A stretch of 64,000 bases of DNA, taken from Clitoria ternatea. Its lineage: Eukaryota; Streptophyta; Magnoliopsida; Fabales; Fabaceae. Below are positions 31,792-45,514 of the stretch, piece after piece. The position numbers and the translations under genes were made by a program. The stretch is from NCBI GenBank assembly GCA_037962975.1, contig CM075673.1, forward strand, positions 18,088,001 to 18,152,000. The letters are read 5' to 3'. Within the stretch, counting starts at the first letter, position 1; each line of letters starts with the position of its first letter. The notes under the pieces are model-generated. The model searched no databases. It was not told the origin of the DNA and saw only the letters and a program-made list of their open reading frames with translations.

Positions 31792-33714
31792 TATAACATC
31801 CTATTTTCTACTTAAATAGAAAATAAATATTAATATCTCTTTAATGAGAAACACTTAATATTAGTTAGTTTATTATTAACTAATATTTTTATGAAATTTT
31901 GGTACTTATATTTAATTATTTTGTTAAAATAATAATAATAAAATAATAAAAATAATATATATATATATATATTTTGAATAAGGATTTTAAAATGACTTAA
32001 CTAGTATTCACTGATTAAGAAAATTATATTAAGAATTTTTAATATCTTTATTATTTACAACTTTTATTTTATGTTTTTATATTTCATATTTATGATTTAA
32101 CTCTTATTAGAATTTTAAAATAAAATTTTGAAGGAATTAGATTATGGTTCTTTAGAACTTTTTTATCTATGTATTATTTATGATTTTCTGAAAATTTTCT
32201 GAATTTTTAAAATATTTTTTCAAAAAATATTTTAAATAATTTTATATTTATACAAAGTTTCTTAAAATTAAAAATATTTACAAGAAAGTGAAGTTAAATT
32301 ATAAGAAATTTTTTTGAAATCCATTCTAAGTAGAATTATCTGAAAATAATCAGTTCGAGTAAAATCTTGATTTTTACCAATCATAAGGAAACTGGAAAGG
32401 TACCAACAAATTTTTATTAACAAAAAAATTTAGATTTTTAAAATTTAAACTTTATGTTACTTATTATAAAATTAGTAAGGTCTAATATAATATTGCTAAA
32501 TTTTAAAAAGTGCTGAATTTGAATATTTATAATATACTGAACATATAGTTACTATTTGGCTTAATAATTCAACCGTCATTTACTATGCAAAATACTGTGC
32601 ATGAACGAAAATTTCAAATGATGCACAGTAACCAGGATTGAAATTTTCAAAATTTGTATAGTACTTTTATAATAAAATAATGGAATACACAGTGAAGTTT
32701 TTCGCCTATAAATATGGTGCCGCTGAACGAAGGAAATCACATTTTTAGAATAAATTTTCTTAATATAATAGTGTTAGAGAGATAATGGTGGGAGTAAGAG
32801 AGAGAAATAATTTTTATGGAAGGAGGTTCTGCCAAAATTACAAAATAAGAATAACTCTCTTTTATATTTTTTAGATTTATTTTCATATCGTTTTAAAAAT
32901 CTATTATTATACTAGATATAATATTATTTTAAGTTACTATTCTAAATAGTAAGTTACTATGTCAATAGTAAATTACTATTTACTATTACTATTTAAGATT
33001 TACTATTTACGATTTACTATTTACTGTCACTATATACGATTTACTATTTATCTTTTACTATTCATGATTTACTATTTACTATTACTATTTATGATTTACT
33101 ATTTACTGTTACTATTTATGATTTACTATTTACCGTTACTATTTATGATTTACTATTTACTATTACTATTTACAGTAACTATTTAAAATTTACTATTTAT
33201 TATTACTATGTATAATTATGATTTACCATTTCTATTTCAAATAGTAATCTTAATTTTTATCTTATGCTTATACTGAAATAAATTGGTATTAATATTTTTA
33301 GAACTCGGAGGCGCAGAGCAAACTCACTTTTGGTAGCAAATTAAGGTAAGGAAGAGTGGGATAAGAATATAATATGAAAAGACATAAGAATAATGGGAGG
33401 AGTCCCCTACTCCTTTTAAACTTAATTAATAATATAATTATTTTAAAATAATAACTTTTTAACTTAAAATTAATAATAATTTTAAATTAAGTATCTTGTG
33501 TAACTTATTATGAAATACCTATACAAGTACCTGGACTATGATAACCTATACGAATTAGACTAAATCTATTTAAGGACCTGGAGTATTATGACCTATATGG
33601 ACTTACATAGACCTTACGAGGAATGGACTATAAAGACTTGAAATTAAGTTTATTAATTTAAATAACCATTAAACTTTGAATTATGATATTTATGAATAAA
33701 AATTTAATTTATTT
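31792..33714 (+). mobile_element. Element B 5' LTR start, truncated (copy 2)
   Basis: As at 6605, with the TATA-like box at 32707-32715, a shorter (AT)9 tract at 31955-31972, and GATAATGGTGG near 32781 where the other copies have GATAGTGGTGG. It is cut at 33714 by the Ogre LTR at the same base as copy 1. Confidence 0.6.
32968..33224. repeat. 27-bp minisatellite in the element B LTR (copy 2)
   Basis: Same length and order of repeat variants as at 7791-8047; no copy-number change is visible despite the repeat structure. Confidence 0.85.
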
Positions 33715-34383
33715 CTGAATATGTTCTGTTAAAAAAATTCTACTCTTTTCTTTATGCTGGCCTGCTTCTCAATTGCGTCAATCTCTTTCTATATTCCTAA
33801 CGCTGACCTTGCCTTTTCCTCCCCTTTTTTCAGCGTGAATGTATAGTATATATATATATACCTGTTGGCCGCCCCTTCATTCCCTTTTTAATATATAAAT
33901 TATTATCTTTTCTAACTAATTTTGTTTCTTCCTTTAATATATGTATATAATTTAAAATCAGGCCCCTGAACCTTAGCTGCGCGTGAATCCTAGCATTTTC
34001 ATGATATATATATTAAAACTTATCCTTATCTTTAAGAAAAACTGTTTCCACTATATAATATATATTTTTAAAAGAAAAGCCTTATCTCATCTCATAATAG
34101 TTTTATCTTAAAAAAACTTTATCTCGTTTTCTAAAATCTTTTCACCACTTTTATCTCTTATCATAAAATCTAACCCTTTTTATCAATTTCAAATTTTAAA
34201 ATTTCTTCCTCCCTTTTTGAATTTTAAAATTTTCTAAGTTTTAGAGGTTCAAAGCCCGGATCAATAATTTGAAATTCAAACAAGCCCATAGGTTCACTTT
34301 TTTTCTAAAAAATAATTTTTTTATTTTTTGGTATTTTTTATTTTTTTATTTTAAATGGACCCGGACACAATTGGGTAGCAACA
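33715..34383 (-). repeat. Truncated 3' LTR of Ogre (copy B)
   Basis: Cut at the same base as copy A. One substitution near 33741 (TTCTACTC for TTCTGCTC). Confidence 0.88.
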
Positions 34384-34403
34384 GCTTGCCCCTCTTTACT
34401 TTT
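34384..34403 (-). promoter_or_regulatory. Polypurine tract of Ogre (copy B)
   Basis: Identical to copy A and adjacent to the LTR start at 34383. Confidence 0.75.
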
Positions 34404-34476
34404 CCCTTACTGTGTTAAAGTAATGGATAAGTAAAGACTGAGCGGAACAATTTTGTCAAGGGCGCCAGTTTTAAAG

Positions 34477-35317
34477 AATGTCGTGTTTGACAACGAAGAA
34501 ATTAAAATGGTGCCTTACTCGGCGATTGAAAATTTAAATTATGCCATGCTCGGCGACTGGAAATTAAAAGAGTGCCCCGCTCGGCGACTGTAAGTTTAAA
34601 AGATGCCATGTTCGGCTATAGGAAAATAAAATGATGCCCTGCTCGGCAATTGAAATGTTGCCCCACTTGGCAATTGAAAAGTAAAATGGTGCCCCGCTTG
34701 GCGACTGAAAAGTAAAATGGTGCCCCGTTCGGCTACTGGGAAGTAAAATTGTGTTCGGCTACTGAAAAGTAAAATTGTGTCTCATTCGGCGATTGGAAAG
34801 TAAAATGGTGCCATGTTTGGCGAAAGGAAAGTAAAATGGTGCCCTGCTTGGCTACTGAAAATTAAAAGAGTGCCCCGCTCGGCGACTGTAAGTTTGAAAG
34901 ATGCCATGTTCGGCTCCAGGAAAGTAAAATGATGCCCTGTTCGGCAACTAGAAAATAAAAGAGTGCCCCGCTCGGCGACTGGAAATTTAAAAGATGCCAT
35001 GTTCGGCTCTAGGAAAATAAAATGATGCCCCGCTCGGCAATTGAAATGGTGCCCCGCTTGGCAACTGAAAAGTAAAATGGTGCCCCGCTCGGCGACTAAA
35101 AATTTAAATGATGCCATGTTTGGCGACAAGAAAGTAAAATGGTGCCCCGCTCGGCAACTAAAAATTTAAAAGATGCCATGTTCGGCTGTAGGAAAATAAA
35201 ATGATGCCCCGCTCGGCAATTGAAATGGTGCCCTGCTTGGCAACTGAAAAGTAATACAGTGCCCCGCTCGGCGACTGAAAATTTAAATGATGCCATGTTT
35301 GGCGATTGGAAATTAAA
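34477..35317 (-). repeat. Ogre 3' UTR tandem repeat array (copy B)
   Basis: The same 27 units in the same order as copy A; I saw no unit gained or lost. Confidence 0.9.
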
Positions 35318-36008
35318 ATCAAGTTTGAAATCCGGGGAGAAACCTTTAGAGCTGCAATCTTTACAGATTTTTGGTTTATACTCATAGGTGAAATGGATGA
35401 ACAAGGTGATTTTCTCTCTTGAGCATGTATTCAGCGCAGTCCTTGTGATGCTTGTCTGAGGTGCTATCAAATAACAGGAGCTTCTCACTCCCACGATTTT
35501 TCTTTTTGTGAAAATAATTGTCATTGCCTTGTTTTATTTCGTTAAAACACACGTTTTGTCATATTAATAAAACTCATGTATAAATACGTATTGAAAAGGT
35601 AGCACATTTATTTATGTGGGTTGATCAAGTACCGGAAAAGACAAAGGGAAATTAGATGCAAAAAGAAACAAACGTAGGTAAAGAGTTTGATAATAGGAAT
35701 GTAATGGGGTTTGCAGATCTTCCAGTGAATCCCTGAGAACAGTAAGAATCTTGATCCTGTATCAGATGACAAGTTTATCCTTTGATCTTGCTTTTGAGAA
35801 AGTAATTCAATTTTGGTCCTTGTCCTCGTACCTCAGTTCAGTTCCGCTCTGCTTGGGTGGGGATATTCAGTTACTTTGCCAAAATTTTGACCTTAATTTT
35901 TGCCTGAGCCGCCCTTTCAGGTTTTCGACTCACCAGGTCGCTCTAATTTTTGCCTAGGCCGCCCTTTCAGGTTTTCAGCCTAACGAGCATGATTTTTTTG
36001 TTTTTTTT
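35318..36008 (-). other. Ogre non-coding stretch between integrase and repeat array (copy B)
   Basis: As copy A, with substitutions near 35365 and 35586. No domain seen. Confidence 0.6.
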
Positions 36009-37013
36009 TTAGGCAAAGTATCTTTTGACTGCGTCTGAATTTATAGGCATCGGTAGGTCATCTCCATCCATGTTGGTCAATACCAAAGCTCCACCAGAAA
36101 AAGCTCTTTTTACCACATATGGTCCCTCGTAATTAGGTGTCCATTTTCCTCTGTGATCCTTGTGGATTGGCAGAATTTTCTTGAGAACTAGATCCCCTTC
36201 TTGAAATTGTCGAGGTCGTACCTTCTTTTCATAAGCCTTTTTCATACGCTTCTGATATAACCGTCCGTGAGATAAGGCAGTTAACCTCTTCCCATCTATT
36301 AGGTTCAGTTGGTCATGTCGAACCTGAACCCACTCAGCTTCTTCCAATTTGGCCTCCATGATTACCCTTAAAGATGGGATTTCGACTTCAATAGGTATGA
36401 CTGCTTCCATGCCATATACCAAAGAGAACGGGGTTGCCCCTGTCGAAGTTCGAACCGAAGTACGATACCCATGTAAAGCAAAAGGGAGCATCTCACTCCA
36501 ATCTTTGTAGGTCACAACCATTTTCTGTACTATCTTCTTGATGTTTTTATTTGCTACTTCAACTGCTCCATTCATCTTTGGCCGGTACGGGGAGGAGTTA
36601 TGATGATGGATTTTGAAATTCTCACACAATTCCTTCATCATTTTGTTATTTAGGTTTGTGCCGTTGTCAGTAATGATCTGACTTGGTAAGCTATATCGAC
36701 ATATTAGCTCCTTTTTGAGGAATTTAACCACAACATTTTTCGTCACATTGGCATAGGACGCTGCCTCGACCCATTTAGTGAAATAGTCGACAGCGACCAA
36801 GATGAAGCGATGGCCATTTGAGGCTTTTGGCTCGATGGGCCCAATGACGTCCATACCCCACATCGAGAAGGGCCATGGAGCTGATAAAACATTTAGGGAT
36901 GAGGGGGGTGCATGAATTCGGTCAGCGTAGGTTTGACATTTATGGCATTTTCGAACATAGTCAAAACAGTCAGGTTCCATAGTTGTAAAACAGTCATGAC
37001 CCTTTTGCCTCAT
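36009..37013 (-). pseudogene. Ogre integrase, zinc finger half deleted (copy B)
   Basis: Complete DX60DX35E core and the same missing His-His half of the zinc finger. It reads WSEMLPF where copy A has WSDMLPF (an A/C transversion, the only one I noted between the two Ogre copies). Confidence 0.88.
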
Positions 37014-37836
37014 TCACGTCTACACATCGAAGGAGTACGGAGTCATGATTCCTTTTGTAAAGCACATCGTCGTTTAAGAAGAAACCCATAGAAAGTCGTC
37101 GTAGGGTTCTTTTGTCATTTTCTGTAGCTTCCCGAGGGTACTCCTGACTTTTGATGTAGTTTTTGATATCATGATACCAAGGCTTCCCATCTGTCTCCTC
37201 ATCTATTGATTGGCAGTACGCAGGTTGGCCATGGTTGCCTATCTCAATGAGGGGCATGTCACTATCATTGCTTATTTTGAACATCGATGCCAGGGTTGCC
37301 AAAGCATTGGCTATTTGATTATTATCATGAGGAATATGGTGAAAAGAGATCTCGTCAAACCCCTTGATTAATTCTTTGATGTGAGTATAATAAGGAATTA
37401 ACTTGGTATCCCTAGTCTCCCACTCATCTTTTAATTGATGAATAACCAATGCAGAATCCCCATAAACTTCCAGCAACCTTACTTTCGTATCTAAAGCTAC
37501 TTGGATCCCCATAGCACATGCTTCGTATTCGGCGATGTTATTGGTGCAGTCAAAGCATAACCTGGCACAAATAGGGATAATCTTTTTATCTGGAGAAATC
37601 AAAACTGCCCCTATTCCATGCCTCAGTGCATTAGACGCTCCGTCAAATCTTAAAATCCATTTGTTTCCCTGGGTTTTCTCTTCATTAATCAAGGTCATGA
37701 TGTTCTCATCAGGAAACTCAAATTATAAGGGTTGATAGTCATCCACAGGTTGGTGCGCCAAATAATCTGCTAGAGCACTTCCTTTTATGGCTTTCTGGGT
37801 GACATATGTTATGTCATATTCAGTCAACAGAACTTG
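36994..37836 (-). pseudogene. Ogre second RNase H (copy B)
   Basis: Same Asn in place of the last catalytic Asp and the same upstream nonsense codon as copy A. Confidence 0.82.
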
Positions 37837-38307
37837 CTAGCGAGCAATCCTCCAGGTCAAGGCGGGTTTTTCAAAGATGTATTTGACTGGATTCATTTTG
37901 GATACAAGCCAAGTAGTATGAAACAACATGTATTGTCTTAAACGTCGAGCGGCCCATGCCAATGCACAACAAGTACGTTCTAACGCGGAATATTTTGACT
38001 CGTATTCTGTGAACCTCTTGCTTAAATAATAAATAGCATGCTCTTTCTTTCCTGTCTCATCATGCTGCCCTAGTACGCAACCCATGGATTCATCCAACAC
38101 CGTCAAGTAAAGAATGAGAGGCCTTTTAGGGGTCGGAGGTATCAGGATAGGTGGTTCCTGTAAGTATTGTTTTATCTTGTCAAAGGCTAGTTGACAATCT
38201 TCATTCCATTGTCCTGGTTGATTCTTGCGGAGTAGCTTGAAAATAGGCTCGCAAGTTGCCGTTAGTTGCGAAATGAATCTAGCGATATAATTTAACCTTC
38301 CTAAGAA
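37837..38307 (-). pseudogene. Ogre RNase H domain of the RT (copy B)
   Basis: Same TGA and TAG bounds as copy A; the 89-codon open part is identical. Confidence 0.85.
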
Positions 38308-39349
38308 TCACCGGACCTCCTTTTCTGTACTGGGCGGAGGCATTTCAAGAATTGCTTTGACTTTATCAGGATCAACTTCTATTCCTTTTTTACTCACCAC
38401 AAATCCTAGCAATTTGCCAGATCTCGCACCAAAAGTGCACTTAGCCGGATTTAGCTTGAGTCTAAACTTTCTCAGTCGCTCAAAAAGCTTTCTTAAGTCA
38501 CGAATGTGCCCTTCCTCACTTCGGGATTTAGCAATGATGTCATCTACATAGACTTCTATCTCTTTATGCATCATGTCATGAAACAGGGTCACCATTGCTC
38601 TCTGATAAGTTGCCCCAGCATTTTTTAAACTAAAGGACATCACTTTGTAGCAAAAGGTTCCCCACAGGGTGACAAAGGTGGTTTTCTCCATGTCCTCAAG
38701 CGCCATTTTAATTTGGTTATACCCAGAGAAACCGTCCATGAATGAGAAGATGAAATTCTGAGCCGTATTATCGACTAGGACATCAATCTGTGGCAAGGGA
38801 AAGTCATCCTTGGGACTGGCTCTATTCAGGTCTCGATAATCCACACACATCCGCACCTTTCCGTCTTTCTTTGGGATGGGGACAATATTGGCCACCCATT
38901 GAGGGTATTTTGCAACAGCTAGAAATCCGGCATCGAATTGCTTCTTTATTTCATGCTTGATCTTTAAGAGCATCTCTGGCTTCATTCGGCGTAATTTCTG
39001 CTTAACCGGGAGACATTCAGGCTTTAAGGGTAGTTTATGTTCCACGATGTTGTTATCTAACCCAGGCATATCTTGGTAGGACCAAGCAAAGATATCTCGA
39101 AACTCTATCAATAACTTAATCAGTTCTTCCCGTTGTTCTTGGCTCAAGGAGGTGCCAATTTTAACCTCTTTTTTATCTTCTTCATTCCCCAAATTGATGA
39201 CCTCAATCGCTTCCTGATAGGGTTGAATTTCTCTGGCCTCTTGTTCCAATATTCTAGTTAATTCAGGCGAGAGACCATAATCTTCCTCACTATCCCCGTC
39301 AGCGTAATCAACCGGATACTCAGAATCCTGAAACGGGGTCGCGATCTTA
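38308..39349 (-). pseudogene. Ogre reverse transcriptase (copy B)
   Basis: YVDD and flanking RT motifs intact, same terminal TGA; the translated frame is identical to copy A. Confidence 0.88.
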
Positions 39350-39593
39350 CTGCTTTCGATTGAATCTTTTTTAGGTTTGCATTTAGGTGAATAACAAAAA
39401 TACTCGAATGAGGGAAAAGGGAAAGGGAATTTGAGAAAGATGTAAAGAAAGAGATATTGAAATTCAAATATGCATTTATTAATGGAAATTTCAAAACATG
39501 ACAAAACTTGTTCTGCCCTTATTGTAAAAGTAAACCCCAAAGCCTTGGGCATAGCAATGGGGAAATTAAGTTATTAAGGCAATTACAAATTAC
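39350..39593 (-). other. Putative Ogre intron between protease and RT (copy B)
   Basis: Splice-site candidates identical to copy A (GT at 39593-39592, AG at 39351-39350). Confidence 0.5.
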
Positions 39594-40770
39594 TTTGAAT
39601 CAAAAATTAAACTTGTGGGGAGTTCAATGGCCTCCCAAATACAAAGTTCTGTGCCTGGTGAACAGAGGTGCACAAAGCTTGCATCATCATAAGAGTCGTC
39701 CTCAATAGCAGCCACTTGATCTGGATATATTAAGCACGCGCTCTGAAAACTCTGATAAAGGTCACATATAGGAATTCTTTTGATGCGAGGTTCACGACCT
39801 TCCAGGCGAGCTTTCCTTATCTCCTTCTTCTCCTCTATAACTCTCCTTTTATCGGCTTCAGAGGGTTTGTATCCCAAGCCAAATTTGCCCTTATTCTCTA
39901 GTAATTGTACCACTTCTAATTCTCTTTTTAGTCCATGTCCCAAACCTTTCCCTAGTTGATACCCATTTCGCAACATCATTTTCGCTATCATCAAGGACGT
40001 ATTTGACATATGAGCTTTCATCATTGAGGCTCCTTCCCCTATGTAAGAAGCATTGGCGATTTCTAGTGCTTGAAAGGATGTCTCAAGAGCTTCTTCCGCT
40101 GCTTCGATGTAAGGAGTGGATGAAGGTTTGCTAACCAAGAAATCTTCCTCTCCTGAAACAATTACTAGCTTGTTACCTATGATGAACTTCAGCTTTTGAT
40201 GTAATGTGGATGGGACCACTCCAGCAGAATGGATCCATGGCCGACCCAATAAACAACTATATGCTGGTACGATATCCATGACTTGAAAAAGAACTGCAAA
40301 AGTACACGGACCTACTTGGATAGGAATCTCAATTTCCCCCATTACCTCTCTTCGAGTCCCATCAAAGGCTCGCACTATCATGGTACTTAGTTTCATATGG
40401 GTCCCGTCAAAAGGTAATTTGGCAAGTGTAGATTTGGGCATAACATTAAGAGATGACCCATTATCCATGAGCACTTTTGCCAGAATATGGTTTTGGCATT
40501 TGACTGAGATATGGAGGGCTTTGTTGTACCCCATTCCCTCTGTTGGTATCTCATCATCGGTGAAAGTCAAATAGTTATCAGTGACAATGTGCCCCACCAT
40601 CCCTTGGAATTTGTTAAAAGAAATGTCACGGGTAACATGGGCTTCATTCAAAACTTTCATAAGTGTTTTCTTATGAGGTTCTGAATTAAGCAATAACAAC
40701 AAAAGAGAAATTTTTGCAGGCGTACGATTCAACTGGTTTACCATTTGGTACTCACTTTGACGAATGAATT
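39594..40770 (-). pseudogene. Ogre protease with G-patch (copy B)
   Basis: Same architecture as copy A with three residue differences: FQGMVGH, EGMGYNK and HMSNTSL where copy A has FQGIVGH, EGMGHNK and HMSNMSL. Confidence 0.85.
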
Positions 40771-43243
40771 TTAGAAATTCGTGGGCTTCTTCATCAGATA
40801 CAGTACTTTTAACCTCCTCAGTCTCTTTTTCATCAGCTTTAGCTTTTCCACTGCTAGCGTTTCTGATAGCGGACCAGGGTCTTTTCTTAACTTTGGCGGA
40901 GTAAAAATTCTACCGCTTCGGGTAACTCCTCCTATTCCAGATATATTTATTACATCAGAGGAGGATGGTCCATCTGCTTTAGAGCTTTTGGAAATTACAT
41001 TCATATCGTATTTCCATGGCACAGCGTGAGAGTCTTTGAATGAAAAAGGAGTAGGTGTTTCGATAGTTACTGTTTGAGGCATTAGAGTATCAATTGGTGC
41101 AGAGCTCTTGGTATAGTAAATCACTAATGGTACGGGAGTTGGAACCTTCGGTTTCCCTTGGATCATATTGACGCCATCGGTATGGTGCTTATAGATTTGT
41201 ACGAAATGACTATCCATCAACCTTTGAAGGGTTTCATGAAAACTAAGGTCCCAAGATGCCTCTATCAATCCTGCCTTAATTAAATGACCATGAATTTCTT
41301 TCAATGGTGTTTTGATGTCACAGACGTTTTTCACATATTCCTCTATTTCTTCTATGACATTAACCCCAGAATCTTCATGATTAGGCAAGGGATTTATAGC
41401 CACATTCGGATTTCCTTCCCGGAAATTAAGCCACTTGGCTTTAATCAAGTCTTGTACTTTACGTTTCAAAGCCAAACGGTTTTCTGTTGAGTGCCCTGGT
41501 GCCCCAGCATGATAGTCACATTGAGCATTTAGATCATATCCTTTGGGATAAGGTGGTCCAAGAATTGTAGAAGGACAAGGCACCACAAGGGATTTTTGGA
41601 TAAGGTGCGGTAACAGTTCAGTGTAACTCATAGGGATTGGGTCGAACTGAACATGATTGCGACCATCGTTTATCCTTCTCTGATTTTGATTAGGGTTTGG
41701 TGGCCGAGTCCATTGTTGCGGTGGTTGTACTGGCATGTGATGATAATTGTGTGGTGGTATGGGTGATTGATAACGAGGTGGTTGATGGAAAGACTGAGAA
41801 TGGTTATTGGCAGTAGCAGCTACTTGAGGATATAACGTGGATTTATAGGGGTCATTCTGGGGAAGAGATGTAGGGTGGTGCGGTCTTTGAGGAAAGTTCC
41901 TTAAATCATAGGTGACAGCATTAGCCCCACCTTCCTTTCTTTTTCCAGTTTGCACATGTTTTTTCATGGAAGGTTCCCCTGATGCAGTTTGGGCAATTTT
42001 CCCTGTCCTTACCCCACTTTCCACTCTTTCTCCAATGGTAACAATGTCAGAGAAATTTGATGATACACTCCCAATCATTCTGTCATAAAAAGGAGCTTGG
42101 AGTGTATCGATGAACATTGCCACAACCTCCTTCTCTAGCAGCGGGGGGTCCACTTGTGCAGCCACTTCTCGCCAACGCTGGGCATACTCTTTGAAAGACT
42201 CATTATCTTTCTTAGTCATATTTTGTAATTGCATCCTGTCTGGTGCCATGTCTAGGTTGTACTTGTATTGTTTCAAGAAGGCATCAGCTAGGTCTCTCCA
42301 GCAGTGTATGCGAGCACGTTCTAGATGCATGTACCAAGTCAGGGTAGCTCCTGCTAAACTATCTTGGAAACAGTGAATAAGCAGTTTATCACCGAGGGCA
42401 TGGGAAGCCATCTTTCGACAATACATGGTCAGATAATTCCGAAGACAAGACATACCCTGATATTTGTCAAATTCGGGCATTTTAAATTTGGGGGGTATCA
42501 CCACATCTGGAACCAGGCAAAGTTTAGATGCGTCTGTTGGGCCAAAACGTCCCACACCTTCCATAACGCAAAGGCGTTCTTTGAGAATCTCCATCTTTCC
42601 CTTAGGCTCAGTATTTGCAATAGCAGGATTGGTGGTTTGCACGACGACAGGGCGAGGCATCATATACCCATAAGGATAATTATGCTGTGATTGGAGGTGA
42701 GGGAATTGTTGTGTTTGATATGCCAGATTTGACTGTGTCGTCCCTTGTGGGTTCGTAGTAAGTGTAGTTGCCTAAATTATAGGCGGCTGAGTGTTTCGAA
42801 GCTCAGAGGTCTGTGGGCTCGGGACTTGATTTTGAGCCTGTGGGTTTAACGAGGGTACTACATTCCCACCTTGTGGACCCGAGATTACAGGAGGAAAATA
42901 ACCAGGTGGTAAACCATACAACGGAAAGGGTATGAGGTTACCATCTTTGATCAGTGAAGGTTTGAGGAGGCATGCATCCATATGGCATGCCATAAAATGG
43001 TGGTTGCATGGTACGGGGTTCAGCAGTTTTGCCCTGGTTTCCGATATCGTTAGCAGGTGGCGTATCCTGGCCAAGAGCAAAACCAGGAGGGTACACCGGA
43101 GAAGTTGGTTGACGCTCGCTGTTCAAGGATGGGCCCTCCTCTGTGACCTTCTTTTCTAGAAGCTTGGTCAACTCAGTTATCTGCTCCCTTAAATAGTTGA
43201 CCTCATTCCTTAAGTTCTCAGTCTCGTTATCCGTTTCAGCCAT
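40771..43243 (-). pseudogene. Ogre gag (copy B)
   Basis: Same start, frameshift and nonsense codon as copy A. One residue change, HSQSFHQPP for HSQSSHQPP, plus a silent change near 42238. Confidence 0.87.
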
Positions 43244-43586
43244 GAGTCTTGTCTGAAGCCGGGTTCTATAAGGATGTCTCCCCGTGATTTCTTTCTTTCT
43301 TTTGATTTTTTTTAAATAAAAAAAATGTATTAGTGAAAAGAAAAAAGAAAAGAAAGAGACCAAAAATAAAAAAAATAAAAAATAAAGAAATAAATAATAA
43401 AATAAAAATAAAAATAAAAATGATTGAAGCGATCATGAGCCTTGGCGAGCATCCTTTTTACCGTTCCTCAGAACGTCTCGTTCAAAAGTACTAAGTTAAG
43501 CAATGTGGAAACTAATATGATATCATTGTGGACGTGAAGCAATCATTTTATTTAATAAAAGCAGTCATTACATCCAGCAGAAATAA
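43244..43586 (-). other. A-rich spacer between ORF1 and gag (copy B)
   Basis: Identical to copy A as far as read, including the GAACG-TCT-CGTTC palindrome at 43471-43483. Confidence 0.55.
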
Positions 43587-45514
43587 TCAGTCTCTCCTAG
43601 CTCGGGCAATCATAGCCTTCATTTTATTAAGCCGATTTTTACAATATTCTAGGAAAACTATAATCTCCTTGGGGGTAGTGAGGGGATTTGTCATTCCATC
43701 GGCATTTTTCAGCAACTGTGGGATGTCTTCCAAAGTTCCGTTTGCCAGATACGCTAGCTGGTGGAAGCGACGCATCCATGAGTGAATGATTTCATCCTGA
43801 TTTGCTACTTCGGCTCTCATAGACTGTATGATCTCCTGACATCTGTTCTCTATCTCGTATGCATGCCATTTCTCATCATTTATTTCTTGTCAAGACGTTT
43901 CTGTCATATCTTTGATTTGTTGCTCCATGATAGTGATTTGAGATTGCAGAAAATCTTTTTCTGCCACGGCCTTCTGTTCATTTTCTCTTGCTTTCTCCAT
44001 CATCTGTTTCAATAGCTGTTTGTCTGCAAGAATGACATCTCTTTCTTCATTCTTGGCTTTTAGCTGGGAGTTAGCTACTCGGAGGCATTGATCTAACTTC
44101 TGCCTATGAATCATTTCGGCCTTTCGCTTTCTACTAATGTACTCATAGGCTTGTTCTTTTTCATGATTTTCCTTCTTTAAAAGAGCACAATCTTGATAGG
44201 CTTTTGTCAAGTCATCTTCTAACTTCTTGTTCTTGGCTTTCAGCTCCTCTATTTCTCTAGCCCTTTCATCTTCAAAAGGGGGTCCAGTAGATGACTCATA
44301 CCTCGGAGGGGGATCGAATGTCCTGAATGGCAGCTTGACGATAGAGACCCGATTTAGGATCCACTGATAGTATTCTTCTTTAATACCATGACTTCTGACA
44401 CCTAACTCTTTCCCTTTCTTGTAAACTTTTTGCCAGGCACCCCTTATATGCTTGAGGGTAGAAGCGTATTCCCCGTTTGTGTAGTAGAGGACAAAGGGGG
44501 TCAATGACTCTTCACTTGGTGGTCCGAGCAAAGGGTAAGCCAATTGGCGCTTGGCTATGACTGGATTATAATTGATGCATCCACGAGTGCCTATGAGCGG
44601 GACATTCGGATAACTTCCACAATGGTGAATGATGGTGTCAACCTTTAGCCATTGGGATACCATCTTATCTTTTCAGCAGTGAGCCCAATAAGATGGCTGG
44701 CCCATTCACGCCCGCTCTTCACAGTCAACTGGCACCACTTTAGGTCTAATATAGGGCATTCAACCTTGCCCATTTGGCTAAAGACATGTGATGTAAGCCA
44801 CACATACAAAGCGGGTGAGCAACAGAGGATTCTTTTCCCCCCTTAAGTATGTCAATAGTCCATGGTACAGTAAACATCCGCCAAAAGTGCAGTAATAGGA
44901 TTTTCACGATGAAGTTTACGGGCCAGGAAAACATCTATAGCATCATAGTCTACATAATTCTCGATTCGAGGAAACAAGATGATACCATAAAGGGTAAGTG
45001 CTAAGGTATCCATGAAAGTTTCCCAATCTTTATTTTCAGCCAAACTGTTCATGTGTTTTTCCAAATATGCCCTGGTAAACCCTGGTATCTGATTCCTGCA
45101 TAGTCGCGCTTCTTCTAGCTCGGTCGGACTAATCTTCAGTATTGAAGAAAGGGAGGTGATGTTAGCATACTGCCCAAGTCGTCTGTAAGGTACCTGCCCC
45201 TCTAATGGTAAGCCCAAAATCTGCTTGAACTCTTCCACTGATGGCGCTAACTGGAAATCTCGAAATGTGAAGCATCGAAGATGTGGGTCGTAAAATTGGG
45301 CTAAAGCAGTGAGTGCTTCGACCTGTACTTCCACTTCCAAAAGCTTTAGGATCCTCCCATATTTCCTTGAGAAGGTCATCCTTTGGGTCAGATTCAGCTT
45401 CTGTCCCAAAACCTGTAGGCTAGCAGTGTCAATTTTCCCAACCTTGACATGTAGTAACTTCCTCAATTCGGTCTTGTTGGCCCCACATTCATCTAAATCC
45501 ACATTAGTTTCCAT
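43587..45514 (-). pseudogene. Ogre ORF1, degraded (copy B)
   Basis: Same three open pieces (45514-44852, 44663-43890, 43820-43587) and identical translations to copy A. Confidence 0.8.

Larger units (their letters stand above)
8538..33714. repeat. Tandem 25.18-kb unit, full copy A (25,177 bp)
   Basis: The unit runs from the truncated Ogre 3' LTR to the truncated element B LTR, and both edges repeat at 33714/33715. Its content, in order, is Ogre element, chromovirus fragment, intergenic DNA, UGT gene, LINE relic and element B LTR. Against copy B I noted by eye 16 substitutions in the first 16.6 kb, plus microsatellite length changes and a 1-bp deletion near 30175 (seen in this copy only, compared with 5014 and its counterpart in copy B). 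Confidence 0.95.
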